64,000 nt of DNA from Paraburkholderia bannensis (GCF_014200455.1 NZ_JACHBW010000005.1:124001-188000), one strand, 5' to 3'; positions 8,167 to 16,403 are shown, counted from the stretch's first letter. The notes: generated by a model from the sequence alone, not told the origin. A program made the numbers and translations.

Positions 8167-8500
8167 CCGCCCCCGTTCGGCCCCCCCGGCGTAGCCGCGC
8201 GTACGTTGCTGCCGCTTGGCTATTCGTTCAATCTTGACGGCTCGATGATCTGCGGCCACGCTCGGCCAGTTCCCTATTCCCGAAGCGGGCCTGCTGCTCA
8301 TCATGAGCGTGGATACCTTCCTCGACATGGGGCGCACGGCGACCAACGTGCTCGGCAACAGCGTGGCCGCGGCGGTGATGACGAAGTGGGAAGGCCAGCT
8401 TGGCGCGGTGATGAGCGACGGCGAATACGCGGCGCTAGTCGGCGAACGCGAGCCTGCGGGCGATAAGGGCAAAACCAGCGGAGAACGCGCGCTGGCCTGA
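8167..8500 (+). pseudogene. Remnant of dicarboxylate/amino acid:cation symporter
   Basis: Two separated pieces of a DctA/GltP-type symporter are visible. One frame (8188-8253) reads GVAARTLLPLGYSFNLDGSM, the conserved re-entrant-loop region. A different frame from about 8255 reads LGQFPIPEAGLLLIMSVDTF, then LDMGRTATNVLGNSVAAAVM-TKWEGQ and a normal C-terminal tail to the stop at 8500. About a hundred residues that normally lie between these motifs are missing, the frame changes at the junction, and the N-terminal half is absent. This is a decayed gene with no transport function. Confidence 0.85.
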
Positions 8501-8571
8501 TCGCAGAGGGATGGCGCCGCTTCAACGGCAGGGCGCCCGAACTGCCGGGACTTACGGCTTCGCTCTCCCGA

Positions 8572-8700
8572 TCAACACCACACGACCCGGTCATACGCCA
8601 CGGTACGTCGATACACGTTCTTGCCGCGCCAGCTCGAAAATTCCATGTAGGCGCATTCGAGCACCAGAATCCAGTTAGTTACACGCATTGCCATCCCCAT
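8572..8700 (-). CDS. Possible small protein of 42 residues, unknown
   Basis: An open frame starts MGMAMRVTNWILVLECAYME and ends VAYDRVVWC. Three ATGs lie in frame (8700, 8694, 8688), and GGGGAT precedes the third. The protein is rich in aromatic residues and Cys, unusual for a random high-GC frame. I do not recognise a family. It lies beside the symporter pseudogene, so it may be a real small gene or a decayed fragment. Confidence 0.3.
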   Translation of the reverse strand: MGMAMRVTNWILVLECAYMEFSSWRGKNVYRRTVAYDRVVWC

Positions 8701-9570
8701 AATTGATTTGAATGCCGAGCCAGTCTAGGACCGCGCGGTGCGAGGCGAAGCTTCGAGCAGGCGCGGTTTGACCGCTCAATTCAGGCATTCGTACCGAAGC
8801 TGGACGGCCCAGATGCAATTCTTGCCGTATTGCACCGCAACTTCGCTGCCTGGTCCGCGCGCGCCGCAGCCGCGCTGACGTTCCGTCCCTTTCCTCTCGC
8901 TGTGCTTCAAGCCGCTGCACCTATCATCGTTGCGTTCGCGCCATGGCTCCGTGCGCTTGCGGACGTTGCTACGCAACATTCCAGATTGCTTGTTGCGCGC
9001 GCACCCGATTCACCGTCGATTCCTGCAGCGGCTTGGCGGTGCACCCTTGGCGGTTAAACGCGAATTTCGCGCCTTGAAAGTGCGGGTCATCGTGCCCTTA
9101 TCCGTCAAGATCGCCGCGTTTTCGGCCAGGGGCGTCGCGCAGCAAGAACCAGCCGTTATGCTTGGCTTCACCACATCCCATTCATTGCATTAAGCGCGCC
9201 TGCTGCGGGCGCGAATGGGTGTCGTCACGTGACTTTTTGGGCGCATTTTTCTTCCATTTCCTTACCGGAAAACGCGGCGTGAGCGCCGTTTATTCCGCAT
9301 TCAGCCGATGCGCGCGTTGTCCGTGCGCTCGCGTGTGGTCCCGAGATGGCTTCCCCCGCCGTCTCGCTCTTCGCCTGCCGTGTCCGCAAGGGACGGCAGG
9401 CTTTTTTCTGGTGCATGACTTTTGTGGATGTTTGCCGTGCACGTGAAGATGTCGTGCGGCAAGCACGCGTATTAGACTGGCGCGACACGCTAGTGGGGCG
9501 CAATCGGCCCTTTCTGCAAGTTGTTTGACCGTCCTTGTACGATATTTACGCGTATCTCCGCACAAAGTTC
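8701..9570. other. Long gene-poor region before the signalling cluster
   Basis: These 870 bases hold no gene I can support. A minus-strand frame at 8776-8979 ends in a protein-like SEVAVQYGKNCIWAVQLRYE but has no credible upstream half. A 27-codon minus-strand frame at 9098-9181 (AKHNGWFLLRDAPGRKRG) is similarly orphaned. GTCACGTGAC followed by TTTTT sits near 9225-9238, and a strong U-tract terminator at 9374-9407 has no upstream gene on its strand. The rest probably contains the promoter of the Rieske gene. Confidence 0.4.
9374..9407 (+). terminator. Rho-independent terminator without an assigned upstream gene
   Basis: CCTGCCGT and ACGGCAGG form a perfect 8-bp stem around GTCCGCAAGGG-type loop sequence, followed by CTTTTTT. 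This is the most classical terminator in the window and it faces plus. No plus-strand gene ends upstream within 870 bp, so it may end a small RNA or be a leader attenuator. Confidence 0.75.
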
Positions 9571-10653
9571 ATGCTCAAGAATCTCTGGTACGTAGTGGCC
9601 GCTTCGGCCGATCTGCGCGACGCGCTATTACCGGTCACGGTGCTCGGTCATCGCTTCGTCGTCTATCGCGACGGGGCGGGCGCTGCGCGCATGCTGTCCG
9701 ATATCTGCGTACATCGTGGCGCATCGCTTAGCGCGGGGCGCCGCGTCAACGGCGAGGTCCAGTGTCCGTATCACGGCTGGCGCTATGGCGGCGACGGCGT
9801 CTGCACCCAAATTCCCGCGCAACCCGACGCGCGCGTGCCCGCCAGGGCCCGCGTGGACGGCTATCCCGTCATCGAGCGGCACGGCTGGGTCTGGGCGTTT
9901 CTCGGCGATCTGCCCGAGGCCGAACGCCCGCCGCTGCCCGCGCTCGCCTGGGCCGACGATCCCCAGGTGCGCGTGATTCATGGCACTTTCGACTGGCGCG
10001 CCAACTGGGAGCGCATCGTCGAAAACGGGCTGGATTTCGCGCATGCGCCGTTCGTGCATGGCAGTTCCTTCGGTGCGCCGGACCGTCCGGAGATCGACAG
10101 TGTGGAAGTGCGCAGCGCCGACGCCTGGAGCGCGCACGCGCAGCTCGTCATGCGCCGCCCGCGGCGCAAGGGGCTGCTGCGGCGCACGCCAACGGGCGAA
10201 CACGTCGACGTCATCACGCAGACCGGCTTTCACCTGAGCGGCCCCTGCGCGACGCTCGAACTCACGCTCGGCAACGGCTGGCGGATTTTCATCGCATCGG
10301 CGCACGTGCCGGTGGATGCGCTGCATACGCGCACGTACTGGATGATGGGCCGCACCTTCCTGAAGCAGGCGATCTTCGACGGCCGGTTCCGGCGGCGCAA
10401 TCTGCGCATCTTCGCCGAGGACCATGCGGTGCTGGAACGCATTCGTCCCGAATGCGTGCCGCAGGGCTGGCAGAGCGAGGTATCGGTGAAGTCGGACGCC
10501 TTGCAGATAGCGTTCCGGCAGCGCGTGCGGGCGCTGGAGGAGCGCGGCTGGCAGGTTGGCGAGGCCGTGCACGATGGCGCGCGGCGCGAAGTGAAGGTGA
10601 TTGCCTGTCCGGCGCGGCGCGAGGTGGCGTCCTGGGCGCTGGATGCATGCTGA
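9571..10653 (+). CDS. Rieske [2Fe-2S] aromatic-ring-hydroxylating oxygenase, alpha-subunit type
   Basis: A 360-residue non-heme iron oxygenase. The Rieske cluster ligands are Cys46/His48 (CVHRGASL) and Cys65/His68 (CPYHGW). The catalytic-domain motif N152-x2-D155-x2-H158-x4-H163 (ENGLDFAHAPFVHG) supplies the mononuclear iron ligands. Architecture resembles VanA/PaO/cholesterol-oxygenase-like monooxygenases, which need a separate reductase; none is encoded nearby. The ATG at 9571 starts MLKNLWYVVAAS, a family-typical beginning; a TTG at 9535 is in frame but unlikely. It lies 172 bp before a KAS III-like synthase and a CqsS-like sensor kinase on the same strand. A role in tailoring a signal molecule is inference. 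Confidence 0.9.
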   Translation: MLKNLWYVVAASADLRDALLPVTVLGHRFVVYRDGAGAARMLSDICVHRGASLSAGRRVNGEVQCPYHGWRYGGDGVCTQIPAQPDARVPARARVDGYPVIERHGWVWAFLGDLPEAERPPLPALAWADDPQVRVIHGTFDWRANWERIVENGLDFAHAPFVHGSSFGAPDRPEIDSVEVRSADAWSAHAQLVMRRPRRKGLLRRTPTGEHVDVITQTGFHLSGPCATLELTLGNGWRIFIASAHVPVDALHTRTYWMMGRTFLKQAIFDGRFRRRNLRIFAEDHAVLERIRPECVPQGWQSEVSVKSDALQIAFRQRVRALEERGWQVGEAVHDGARREVKVIACPARREVASWALDAC

Positions 10654-10754
10654 AGGCATTCTTCGCCATGGAAAGTTTTACCTGGGCGAAGAAAAAGAAA
10701 ATCGTGATACACGGTGGGGGCGCTTTTTGCCCGGCTGCAACGCAGCGTTCAGGA

Positions 10755-10773
10755 CCGGTCGGGACCAGACCGG
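10755..10773. repeat. Inverted repeat upstream of ketosynthase gene
   Basis: CCGGTC and GACCGG pair around a 7-base loop, 53 bp upstream of the ketosynthase start. It could be an operator or an mRNA stem in the leader. No known motif is recognised. Confidence 0.3.
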
Positions 10774-10825
10774 GCGAAAAGCGCACGCAGTGCTACTCAT
10801 CCATCACGCTTTTCACGGGACTTAC

Positions 10826-11863
10826 ATGCTTATCAAGAACGTAGCCGTCAGCCTGCCTTCGAAAGTCGTTACCAACGAAGAGGTCATCGAAATGATCCGC
10901 TCGCATTCGGTGGGATTCGATGGCGAGATCGATCGCAGTCTGCGGACCATAAAAACATTGCTGGACCGTAGCGGTCTGGTCACGCGACGCTGGTGCGAAA
11001 GCCACGAGTCGCCCATCGACCATGTCGCGATGGCAACGCGCAAGGCGCTTTCGGAAAGCTATCTGCGCCCCGAACATATCGAGCTGTTTATTTTCGTGGG
11101 TATCGGGCGCGGCTTTCTCGAACCGGGCAATAGCCACATGATGGCCAGCGCGTTGGGCTTCGTGAATGCCGAATGCTTCGACGTCGTCGACGCATGCATG
11201 AGCTGGACCCGCGCGATGTCACTGGTCGACAGCCTGTTCAAGGCGGGTCAATACCGCAACGCCCTGATCGTGAACGCCGAATTCAATATGCTCGCAGGCG
11301 GCCCGCTGTACCCGTCGAACTTCGCCTTGAAGAATCACGCGCAGATCGAATACACGCTACCATCGTTCACGATTGGGGAAGCCGCCACCGCCACGCTGGT
11401 CGTACCCAAAGAACCCGACAATTTCGAGTTCGTATTTCGCGGCAAGCCCGCCGCAGCCGACTTCTGCACGATTCCGATCCACGGCTACGAGGGCTATTGC
11501 CACCCGACCGAGCGGGTTGGCCGAAATGGTGATATGCGCTTTACATCGTATGGCCATGAGCTGCACAAGAACTCGGATGAAATCACCGAAGTATTCGGCA
11601 AGCTCTCGGTGCCAAAATCGGCGATCGATATCGTTTTCACGCATGCCTCGTCGAAAGCCGCATGGCATGGCTATGGCGTGAAAGCCGGGATCGAGGACAA
11701 GATGTTCCACATCTATCCGGAGACCGGTAATCTTGTCTCTGCGTCGATTCCCGCCGCACTGGCGATGGCGAAAGACAGCGGCAGACTCAAGCGCGGCGAC
11801 CGGGCCGCATGCTGGGTTGGCAGCGCAGGCATGTCGTTCAACGTGAGCAGTTTCAGGTTCTAA
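10826..11863 (+). CDS. KAS III-like 3-oxoacyl-ACP synthase (FabH fold ketosynthase)
   Basis: A 345-residue thiolase-fold enzyme. Cys124 in FDVVDACMSWTRAM is the acylation nucleophile, His273 in FTHASSKAAW replaces the His of FabH's HQAN motif, and Asn302 in GNLVSASIPAAL is the third catalytic residue. FabH-type enzymes join an acyl-CoA or acyl-ACP to malonyl-ACP; divergent homologs such as OleA, PqsD and DarB make signals or lipids. A nonstandard His motif and the location suggest a secondary-metabolism role. The ATG at 10826 follows GGGA. It ends 25 bp before the CqsS-like kinase gene, so they are almost certainly co-transcribed. Making the kinase's ligand is an inference. Confidence 0.88.
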   Translation: MLIKNVAVSLPSKVVTNEEVIEMIRSHSVGFDGEIDRSLRTIKTLLDRSGLVTRRWCESHESPIDHVAMATRKALSESYLRPEHIELFIFVGIGRGFLEPGNSHMMASALGFVNAECFDVVDACMSWTRAMSLVDSLFKAGQYRNALIVNAEFNMLAGGPLYPSNFALKNHAQIEYTLPSFTIGEAATATLVVPKEPDNFEFVFRGKPAAADFCTIPIHGYEGYCHPTERVGRNGDMRFTSYGHELHKNSDEITEVFGKLSVPKSAIDIVFTHASSKAAWHGYGVKAGIEDKMFHIYPETGNLVSASIPAALAMAKDSGRLKRGDRAACWVGSAGMSFNVSSFRF

Positions 11864-11888
11864 GGCAGCAAAACAAGAAGAGAGTGAG

Positions 11889-14510
11889 ATGAGAGCCATT
11901 GCAGGGGGCGCCCGCCTGGTGATGCAGCGGATCCGCGACGCTTATCACGTCTCGGACTACAGCGTGCTTGCCGTCGGCGTGATTGGAACATTCGGACACC
12001 CGCTTTACTGGGTCTGGTGGACCTTTATCGATCCGCAGCCGAACGAGAGCGCGCTGATGCGCCTGATCGGTTCGCTGGCGAGCCTGCTCCTGCTGTTGCG
12101 CCGCTTCTGGCCGGCTTCGCTCAAGCGCTTTCTGCCCTGGTACTACTTCGGAACGGTGGCGTACTCGCTGCCGTTCTTTTTCACGTATTACCTGCTTGCC
12201 GGTCATTATTCGATGCTCTGGTCGATGGCCGAACTGGGCATGGTTTTTTTCCTGATTGCGATCTTCCCTTCGTATATCGCCTTGACGGTCAATCTGGCCA
12301 TCGGCATAGGGTTTGCAATCGTTTGCGTCGCATGGCGCGATCCGTCGGCGCTGCAGATCGATTCGCATCTGCTGCTTTACGTTTATCTGCCGGTGTTCGC
12401 CTTTGGCATCGGCGCGGGCATCACCTTCTGCCATAGCAATATGAAGGGCATTACCGCGCAGGCAAAAAGCGAGGCGTTGCGCGCGCTCGCGGGCACCATC
12501 GCGCACGAGATGCGCAACCCGCTGAGCCAGTTGCGCTACGTGCTCGATCGCATCGACGACGGGCTCGCGGGCATGGACGTGGCGCGCGACTCGCCGGCGC
12601 AGACCTCCGGCAATCTGGCGTCGCTTTCGCAGCATCTCGCGCACGGCCAGATCGCGATCGACCGTGGGCTGCGCATCATCGCCATGACGCTCGACGAAGT
12701 GAGCGCCAAACCGTTGCGCGCCGACAAGGTCAGCTATCTGAGCGCCGCCGCAACCACGCGCAAGGCGCTCGACGAATACGGTTTCAGCGATGCCAGGGAG
12801 CGGGCTCGCGTCTCGCTGGTCGTGATCGAAGATTTCATTTTCGGCGTGGATGAAACGGTCTATCTGTTCACACTGTTCAACCTGATTCGCAATGCCTTGC
12901 ATCACATGACCACGCGTCAGTCGGCCAAGCTGACGATTACCGTGGATCAGCACGTCGTGACGGTGCACGACACCGGGCCCGGCATCGCGCCCGAGGCCAT
13001 GGCGCATCTGTTCGCGCCGTTTCGCACGCACGGCAACGCGGCGGGCACGGGACTGGGCCTGGCGTACTGCCAGCGCGCGATGCGCTCGTTCGGCGGCACC
13101 ATCACCTGCGCATCGGAAGTCGATAAATTCACGCAGTTCACGCTGACGTTTCCGCCGGTTGCCGAAAGCAAGGTGGCGGACCAGCGTCAGCAGGTGCTCG
13201 CGCGCGCCGCGGAGTTTTTCGCGGGCAAGCGCGTGCTGATCGTCGATGACGACGAGAGCCAGCGCGCGCGCGCCGCGCTGGCGTTCACGGGCGTGCATGC
13301 GCTCGTGAGCGAAGCCGAAAGCGGCGAGGCGGCGATCGCGATGTTGCAGCAAGGCCCGACGATCGACCTCGTCATCATGGATATCAATATGCCGGGCATC
13401 GACGGCTACACGGCCACCGAAGCGATTCGCGCGGGCGGTCATGAGACCAACGCGAACGTGCCCATCGTTGCGTGGTCGGTCGAGCCGCCGGGCGTTGCCG
13501 CCATGCTGGCGCGCAACGCGGGCATGGACGACATGATCAGCAAATCGAGCAGCGCAATCGAATTCCTCACCTTGCTGCAGTCGATCATGGAAAGCGGCGC
13601 GCGCAACAGCAAACGCGCGCGCTTCGACGGCTTCGCGGGCCGTCTGATCGTGCTCGCCGACGACGACACCTATAGCCGTCTGATCGCCAAGAGTTATCTG
13701 GAACGCTGCGGCGCTCAAGTGCTGGAAGCCGAACACGGCCAACAGGTGCTCGACCTGCTGAAGACCGGCAGAACGGTGGATGCGGTGGTGATCGACCTGA
13801 ATATGCCGGGCATGGACGGGCTCGAAACGGCGCGCCTGATCCGCAGGATGGACGGCGCGAATGCGAAGTTGCCGATTGTCGCGCTCACGGGGCAGTCCGA
13901 CGTCGAAGCGTTGCGCGCCTGTCTCGCGGCGGGCATGAACGAAGTGATGGTCAAGCCGGTGCGGGTGGGGGCGCTTTATGCCAGCCTTTCGCGGCAGTTC
14001 GCGCACACGCGCGGGGCCCTTGCGCGGCCCACGGCCGCGGCGCCGCAGCAGCCCATGGCGCGCAAGGCTGCGAACGCGCCAGCGGTGCCGAAAGCGCCTG
14101 CGCCGCCCATCGCCGAAGCCGCCCAGATCGCCGACGAGGATCTGCTCGACGCGCTGCAACTGGACGAACTGGCCTCGCTGGGCTTGCTCGACCCCAGCTT
14201 TCTCAAGGGCATCGCGCAGATTCGCGCGCTGATCGGAGAGATCGGCGCGCACGCCCGCGCCCACGATGGCCGCGCGCTGCATCATTCGATGCATATTCTG
14301 CTGGGGGTGAGCGGGAATATCGGCGCAAAGGCCCTGCACAGCTTCGCGCGGCGGCTCTATCCGGAGATGCAGGAAGGCAGCGTGCCCACCGAGGCGGGCT
14401 GGCTGGAGGCGCTCATCACGCTGGGCACCCGCTCGGCGGACGCGTTACAGGCTTACTTCGTGGTGGTGACGGGATTCGGCGATTCGCGGCGCACGTTCGC
14501 GGACGACTGA
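11889..14510 (+). CDS. CqsS/PhcS-like hybrid histidine kinase with two receivers and HPt
   Basis: An 873-residue phosphorelay protein. Residues 25-180 form about six transmembrane helices; FGHPLYWVWWTFIDPQPNES and FLPWYYFGTVAYSLPFFF resemble the CqsS sensor of Vibrio and PhcS of Ralstonia. HisKA follows with His206 (TIAHEMRNPLSQLRY), then HATPase with N box FNLIRNALHHM, G1 VHDTGPGI and G2 GTGLGLAYC. Receiver 1 spans about 446-565 (Asp498 in IMDINMPG) and receiver 2 about 584-705 (Asp636 in VIDLNMPG). The C-terminus (749-870) looks like an HPt domain with His802 in MHILLGVSGNIGA. AAGAGAG precedes the ATG. It is co-directional with the ketosynthase, and its 3' end overlaps the convergent PhcR-like gene by 58 bp. 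Ligand unknown. Confidence 0.92.
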   Translation: MRAIAGGARLVMQRIRDAYHVSDYSVLAVGVIGTFGHPLYWVWWTFIDPQPNESALMRLIGSLASLLLLLRRFWPASLKRFLPWYYFGTVAYSLPFFFTYYLLAGHYSMLWSMAELGMVFFLIAIFPSYIALTVNLAIGIGFAIVCVAWRDPSALQIDSHLLLYVYLPVFAFGIGAGITFCHSNMKGITAQAKSEALRALAGTIAHEMRNPLSQLRYVLDRIDDGLAGMDVARDSPAQTSGNLASLSQHLAHGQIAIDRGLRIIAMTLDEVSAKPLRADKVSYLSAAATTRKALDEYGFSDARERARVSLVVIEDFIFGVDETVYLFTLFNLIRNALHHMTTRQSAKLTITVDQHVVTVHDTGPGIAPEAMAHLFAPFRTHGNAAGTGLGLAYCQRAMRSFGGTITCASEVDKFTQFTLTFPPVAESKVADQRQQVLARAAEFFAGKRVLIVDDDESQRARAALAFTGVHALVSEAESGEAAIAMLQQGPTIDLVIMDINMPGIDGYTATEAIRAGGHETNANVPIVAWSVEPPGVAAMLARNAGMDDMISKSSSAIEFLTLLQSIMESGARNSKRARFDGFAGRLIVLADDDTYSRLIAKSYLERCGAQVLEAEHGQQVLDLLKTGRTVDAVVIDLNMPGMDGLETARLIRRMDGANAKLPIVALTGQSDVEALRACLAAGMNEVMVKPVRVGALYASLSRQFAHTRGALARPTAAAPQQPMARKAANAPAVPKAPAPPIAEAAQIADEDLLDALQLDELASLGLLDPSFLKGIAQIRALIGEIGAHARAHDGRALHHSMHILLGVSGNIGAKALHSFARRLYPEMQEGSVPTEAGWLEALITLGTRSADALQAYFVVVTGFGDSRRTFADD

Positions 14511-15658
14511 AGCGGCTCCGTTGCTGCCGTGCTTGCCGTTCCGGCGGGTACATTGTGTTCGCCGAAGCTCATGGTCACGGTGGTGCCTTCGCCCCAGGTC
14601 GACTCGATCTTCAGGCCGCCGCGCAGCGAGCGCATGACGCGGTTGCAGAAGATCATTCCCATGCCGTGCCCGCCGTCCTGCGCATGTGTGGTGACGGGGT
14701 CGCGCAGCAGGCGCGCCTGAACCTCGGGCGGGATGCCCGTGCCGTTGTCGTGCACGCGAATTTCAGGCGCAGAACCACCGACGATCTCGATACGCAAGGC
14801 GGGCGCGGCGATATTCGCCAGCGCGCGCAACGCATTGGCGAGCAGCGAGGACAGCACCAGCACCACGCAATTGGGCATGGAGTGAACGACGAAATCCGAC
14901 TTGAGGTCCACGCTGATCCAGTCGCGTTGCGAGGCCGAAAACGGCCAGCTGTCGAGCAGCGCCGAAACCAGTTTGGTGGCGGTGGCGTCACGCCCGCCTT
15001 CCGGCGCGAGCGATGCGGTGCTCGAACTCTTGTTGAGGGTGTCCCAGAACGACGAAATCAGAGCCATGCAGTACTGCGCGTTATTCAGCATCAGGGTGGC
15101 GGCTTGGGCGATATCGGCCTGACTCGAAGGCGCGTTCAGATCGGCGACATTGTTCTGGACGTTGCCCGCGAACAGCGCAATGGTGGCAAGTGGGGTATTC
15201 AGTTCGTGGGCGAGGAACGCCAGCGTCTCGTTCATCGCGAGCAGGCGCTGCTGGTGCGCTTCCCGCTCGCCGTGCCGCGATAGCGCTTCGCTTACCACGC
15301 CGCGAATCGCGCTCACGCGAAGCGGCTTTTCCAGCACGCGGAACACATTGCCCGAATTGACGGTCTGCAGCAGCATGTCCTTGTCGGCATAGGCGGTCAC
15401 CAGAATGCCGACGATGTGCGGATAGCGCCGCGCCGCCTCGCCAAGCAGGCTGGCGCCGTCGTCGGCGGGCATGCGGAAATCGGTCACGAGCACGGCGATT
15501 TCCGCGTGATGGCGCGCAAGGATCGAGAGCGCTTCTTCGGCGTTGCGCGCCAGATGAACGGGCCACGTGCCATCGATTGCCCGCTCGAAATGGACGCGCG
15601 ACAGTTCGTCGTCGTCGACGAAAAGAATGGAGAGCGGCGCAGCGGAAGGCTGGGTCAT
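14453..15658 (-). CDS. PhcR-like response regulator with histidine kinase output
   Basis: A 401-residue protein with an N-terminal receiver domain (acidic pair DDD at 15-17, phosphoacceptor Asp60 in VTDFRMPADDG, conserved Lys in RVLEKPL) fused to a kinase module. Its H-box is ETLAFLAHELNTPLA (His151), followed by ATPase motifs VHDNGTGIPP and GGHGMGMIFC. This reversed order, receiver then kinase, is that of Ralstonia PhcR, which works with PhcS in cell-density signalling. The ATG at 15658 has AGGA upstream; the frame extends further to 15805 without family-like sequence. It is convergent with the CqsS/PhcS-like gene, sharing 58 bp at the 3' ends. Functional partnership is inferred. Confidence 0.9.
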   Translation of the reverse strand: MTQPSAAPLSILFVDDDELSRVHFERAIDGTWPVHLARNAEEALSILARHHAEIAVLVTDFRMPADDGASLLGEAARRYPHIVGILVTAYADKDMLLQTVNSGNVFRVLEKPLRVSAIRGVVSEALSRHGEREAHQQRLLAMNETLAFLAHELNTPLATIALFAGNVQNNVADLNAPSSQADIAQAATLMLNNAQYCMALISSFWDTLNKSSSTASLAPEGGRDATATKLVSALLDSWPFSASQRDWISVDLKSDFVVHSMPNCVVLVLSSLLANALRALANIAAPALRIEIVGGSAPEIRVHDNGTGIPPEVQARLLRDPVTTHAQDGGHGMGMIFCNRVMRSLRGGLKIESTWGEGTTVTMSFGEHNVPAGTASTAATEPLQSSANVRRESPNPVTTTK

Positions 15659-15790
15659 CGTGGTCCTGGTCGATGAGCGTTTGTCAGTGGCGGCTTGCGG
15701 CGCCCGTTGAGCGAGCCTGCGAGCGTGGTATTGGGTGGAATGATAGCCTGGCAAACGCCAGGAAACGCCAGGCCCACCGCTCAAAGACAG

Positions 15791-15820
15791 GCCAGGCCGC
15801 CCCAAACGGGGCGGCCTGGC
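15791..15820 (-). terminator. Perfect 13-bp GC hairpin after PRC-barrel gene
   Basis: GCCAGGCCGCCCC and GGGGCGGCCTGGC pair perfectly around a 4-base loop, 30 bp beyond the PRC-barrel stop. On the minus strand it is followed by CTGTCTTT, a poor U-tract. Confidence 0.75.
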
Positions 15821-15849
15821 TGACCCTTTACAGCGTTGGGCGATTCAAC

Positions 15850-16326
15850 TCAATGGCGGCCCGGATCGTCACTCGGGGGCACCACGGGATCGACGCCTTC
15901 CCAGTACGGCTCGCTGCCGTAGTAAGCGTGGACCGTGCTGCCCCACGTGGCATCGGCCATCGACGGCCACTGATCCTTATCGAAGCCTGGCGCGCTGCGC
16001 ACGCGTTCCGCCGACACATTCAGCAGAAAGCACTTGCGACTCGTGTCGAGCGTGAGCGCATTCCAGGGAATGGCCAGCAGCTTGTCGCCGATGCCGAGAA
16101 AACCGCCGCTCGACATCACCACGTAGGCGATGCGTCCGCTTTGCACGTCGAGCATGATGTCCTTGACCTTGCCGATTTCTTCGCCATCCGAACTAAGTAT
16201 CTTGTCGCTATCCAGCGTGCTGGCGGCCATGACATCGGGGCCGGGGCCGGCAGCCGTGGATGCGCCCTTGCCGACGATGCGCGCGCCATTGCCGGTAGGC
16301 ATGGGATTGGGGGTAAAGGTAGGCAT
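15850..16326 (-). CDS. PRC-barrel domain protein
   Basis: A 158-residue soluble protein. The central part (STLDSDKILSSDGEEIGKVK, then DIMLDVQSGRIAYVVMSSGG, GIGDKLLAIPWNAL) is a PRC-barrel, a small beta-barrel that binds protein or RNA partners. The C-terminal tail WGSTVHAYYGSEPYWEG is typical of stand-alone Burkholderia members. GGAGA precedes the ATG at 16326. It follows the small hydrophilic gene on the same strand, but a perfect hairpin lies between them, so it likely has its own promoter. Function unknown, often stress-related. Confidence 0.88.
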   Translation of the reverse strand: MPTFTPNPMPTGNGARIVGKGASTAAGPGPDVMAASTLDSDKILSSDGEEIGKVKDIMLDVQSGRIAYVVMSSGGFLGIGDKLLAIPWNALTLDTSRKCFLLNVSAERVRSAPGFDKDQWPSMADATWGSTVHAYYGSEPYWEGVDPVVPPSDDPGRH

Positions 16327-16403
16327 GACCGTCTCCTTGCTTGAGGCACTTCGTTGAATTCGGCCGATCCGTGGCGGGCCGGCCGTCGTGCCTTCTGTAG
16401 CGC

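Noticed and set aside
9098..9181. 27-codon minus-strand frame containing AKHNGWFLLRDAPGRKRG
   Set aside because: Protein-like but blocked by a TGA just upstream, without a ribosome-binding site or recognised family; at most a fossil.
11853..14339. Minus-strand open frame of 828 codons
   Set aside because: Antisense shadow of the hybrid kinase gene, with Arg/His/Gln-rich, motif-free sequence.
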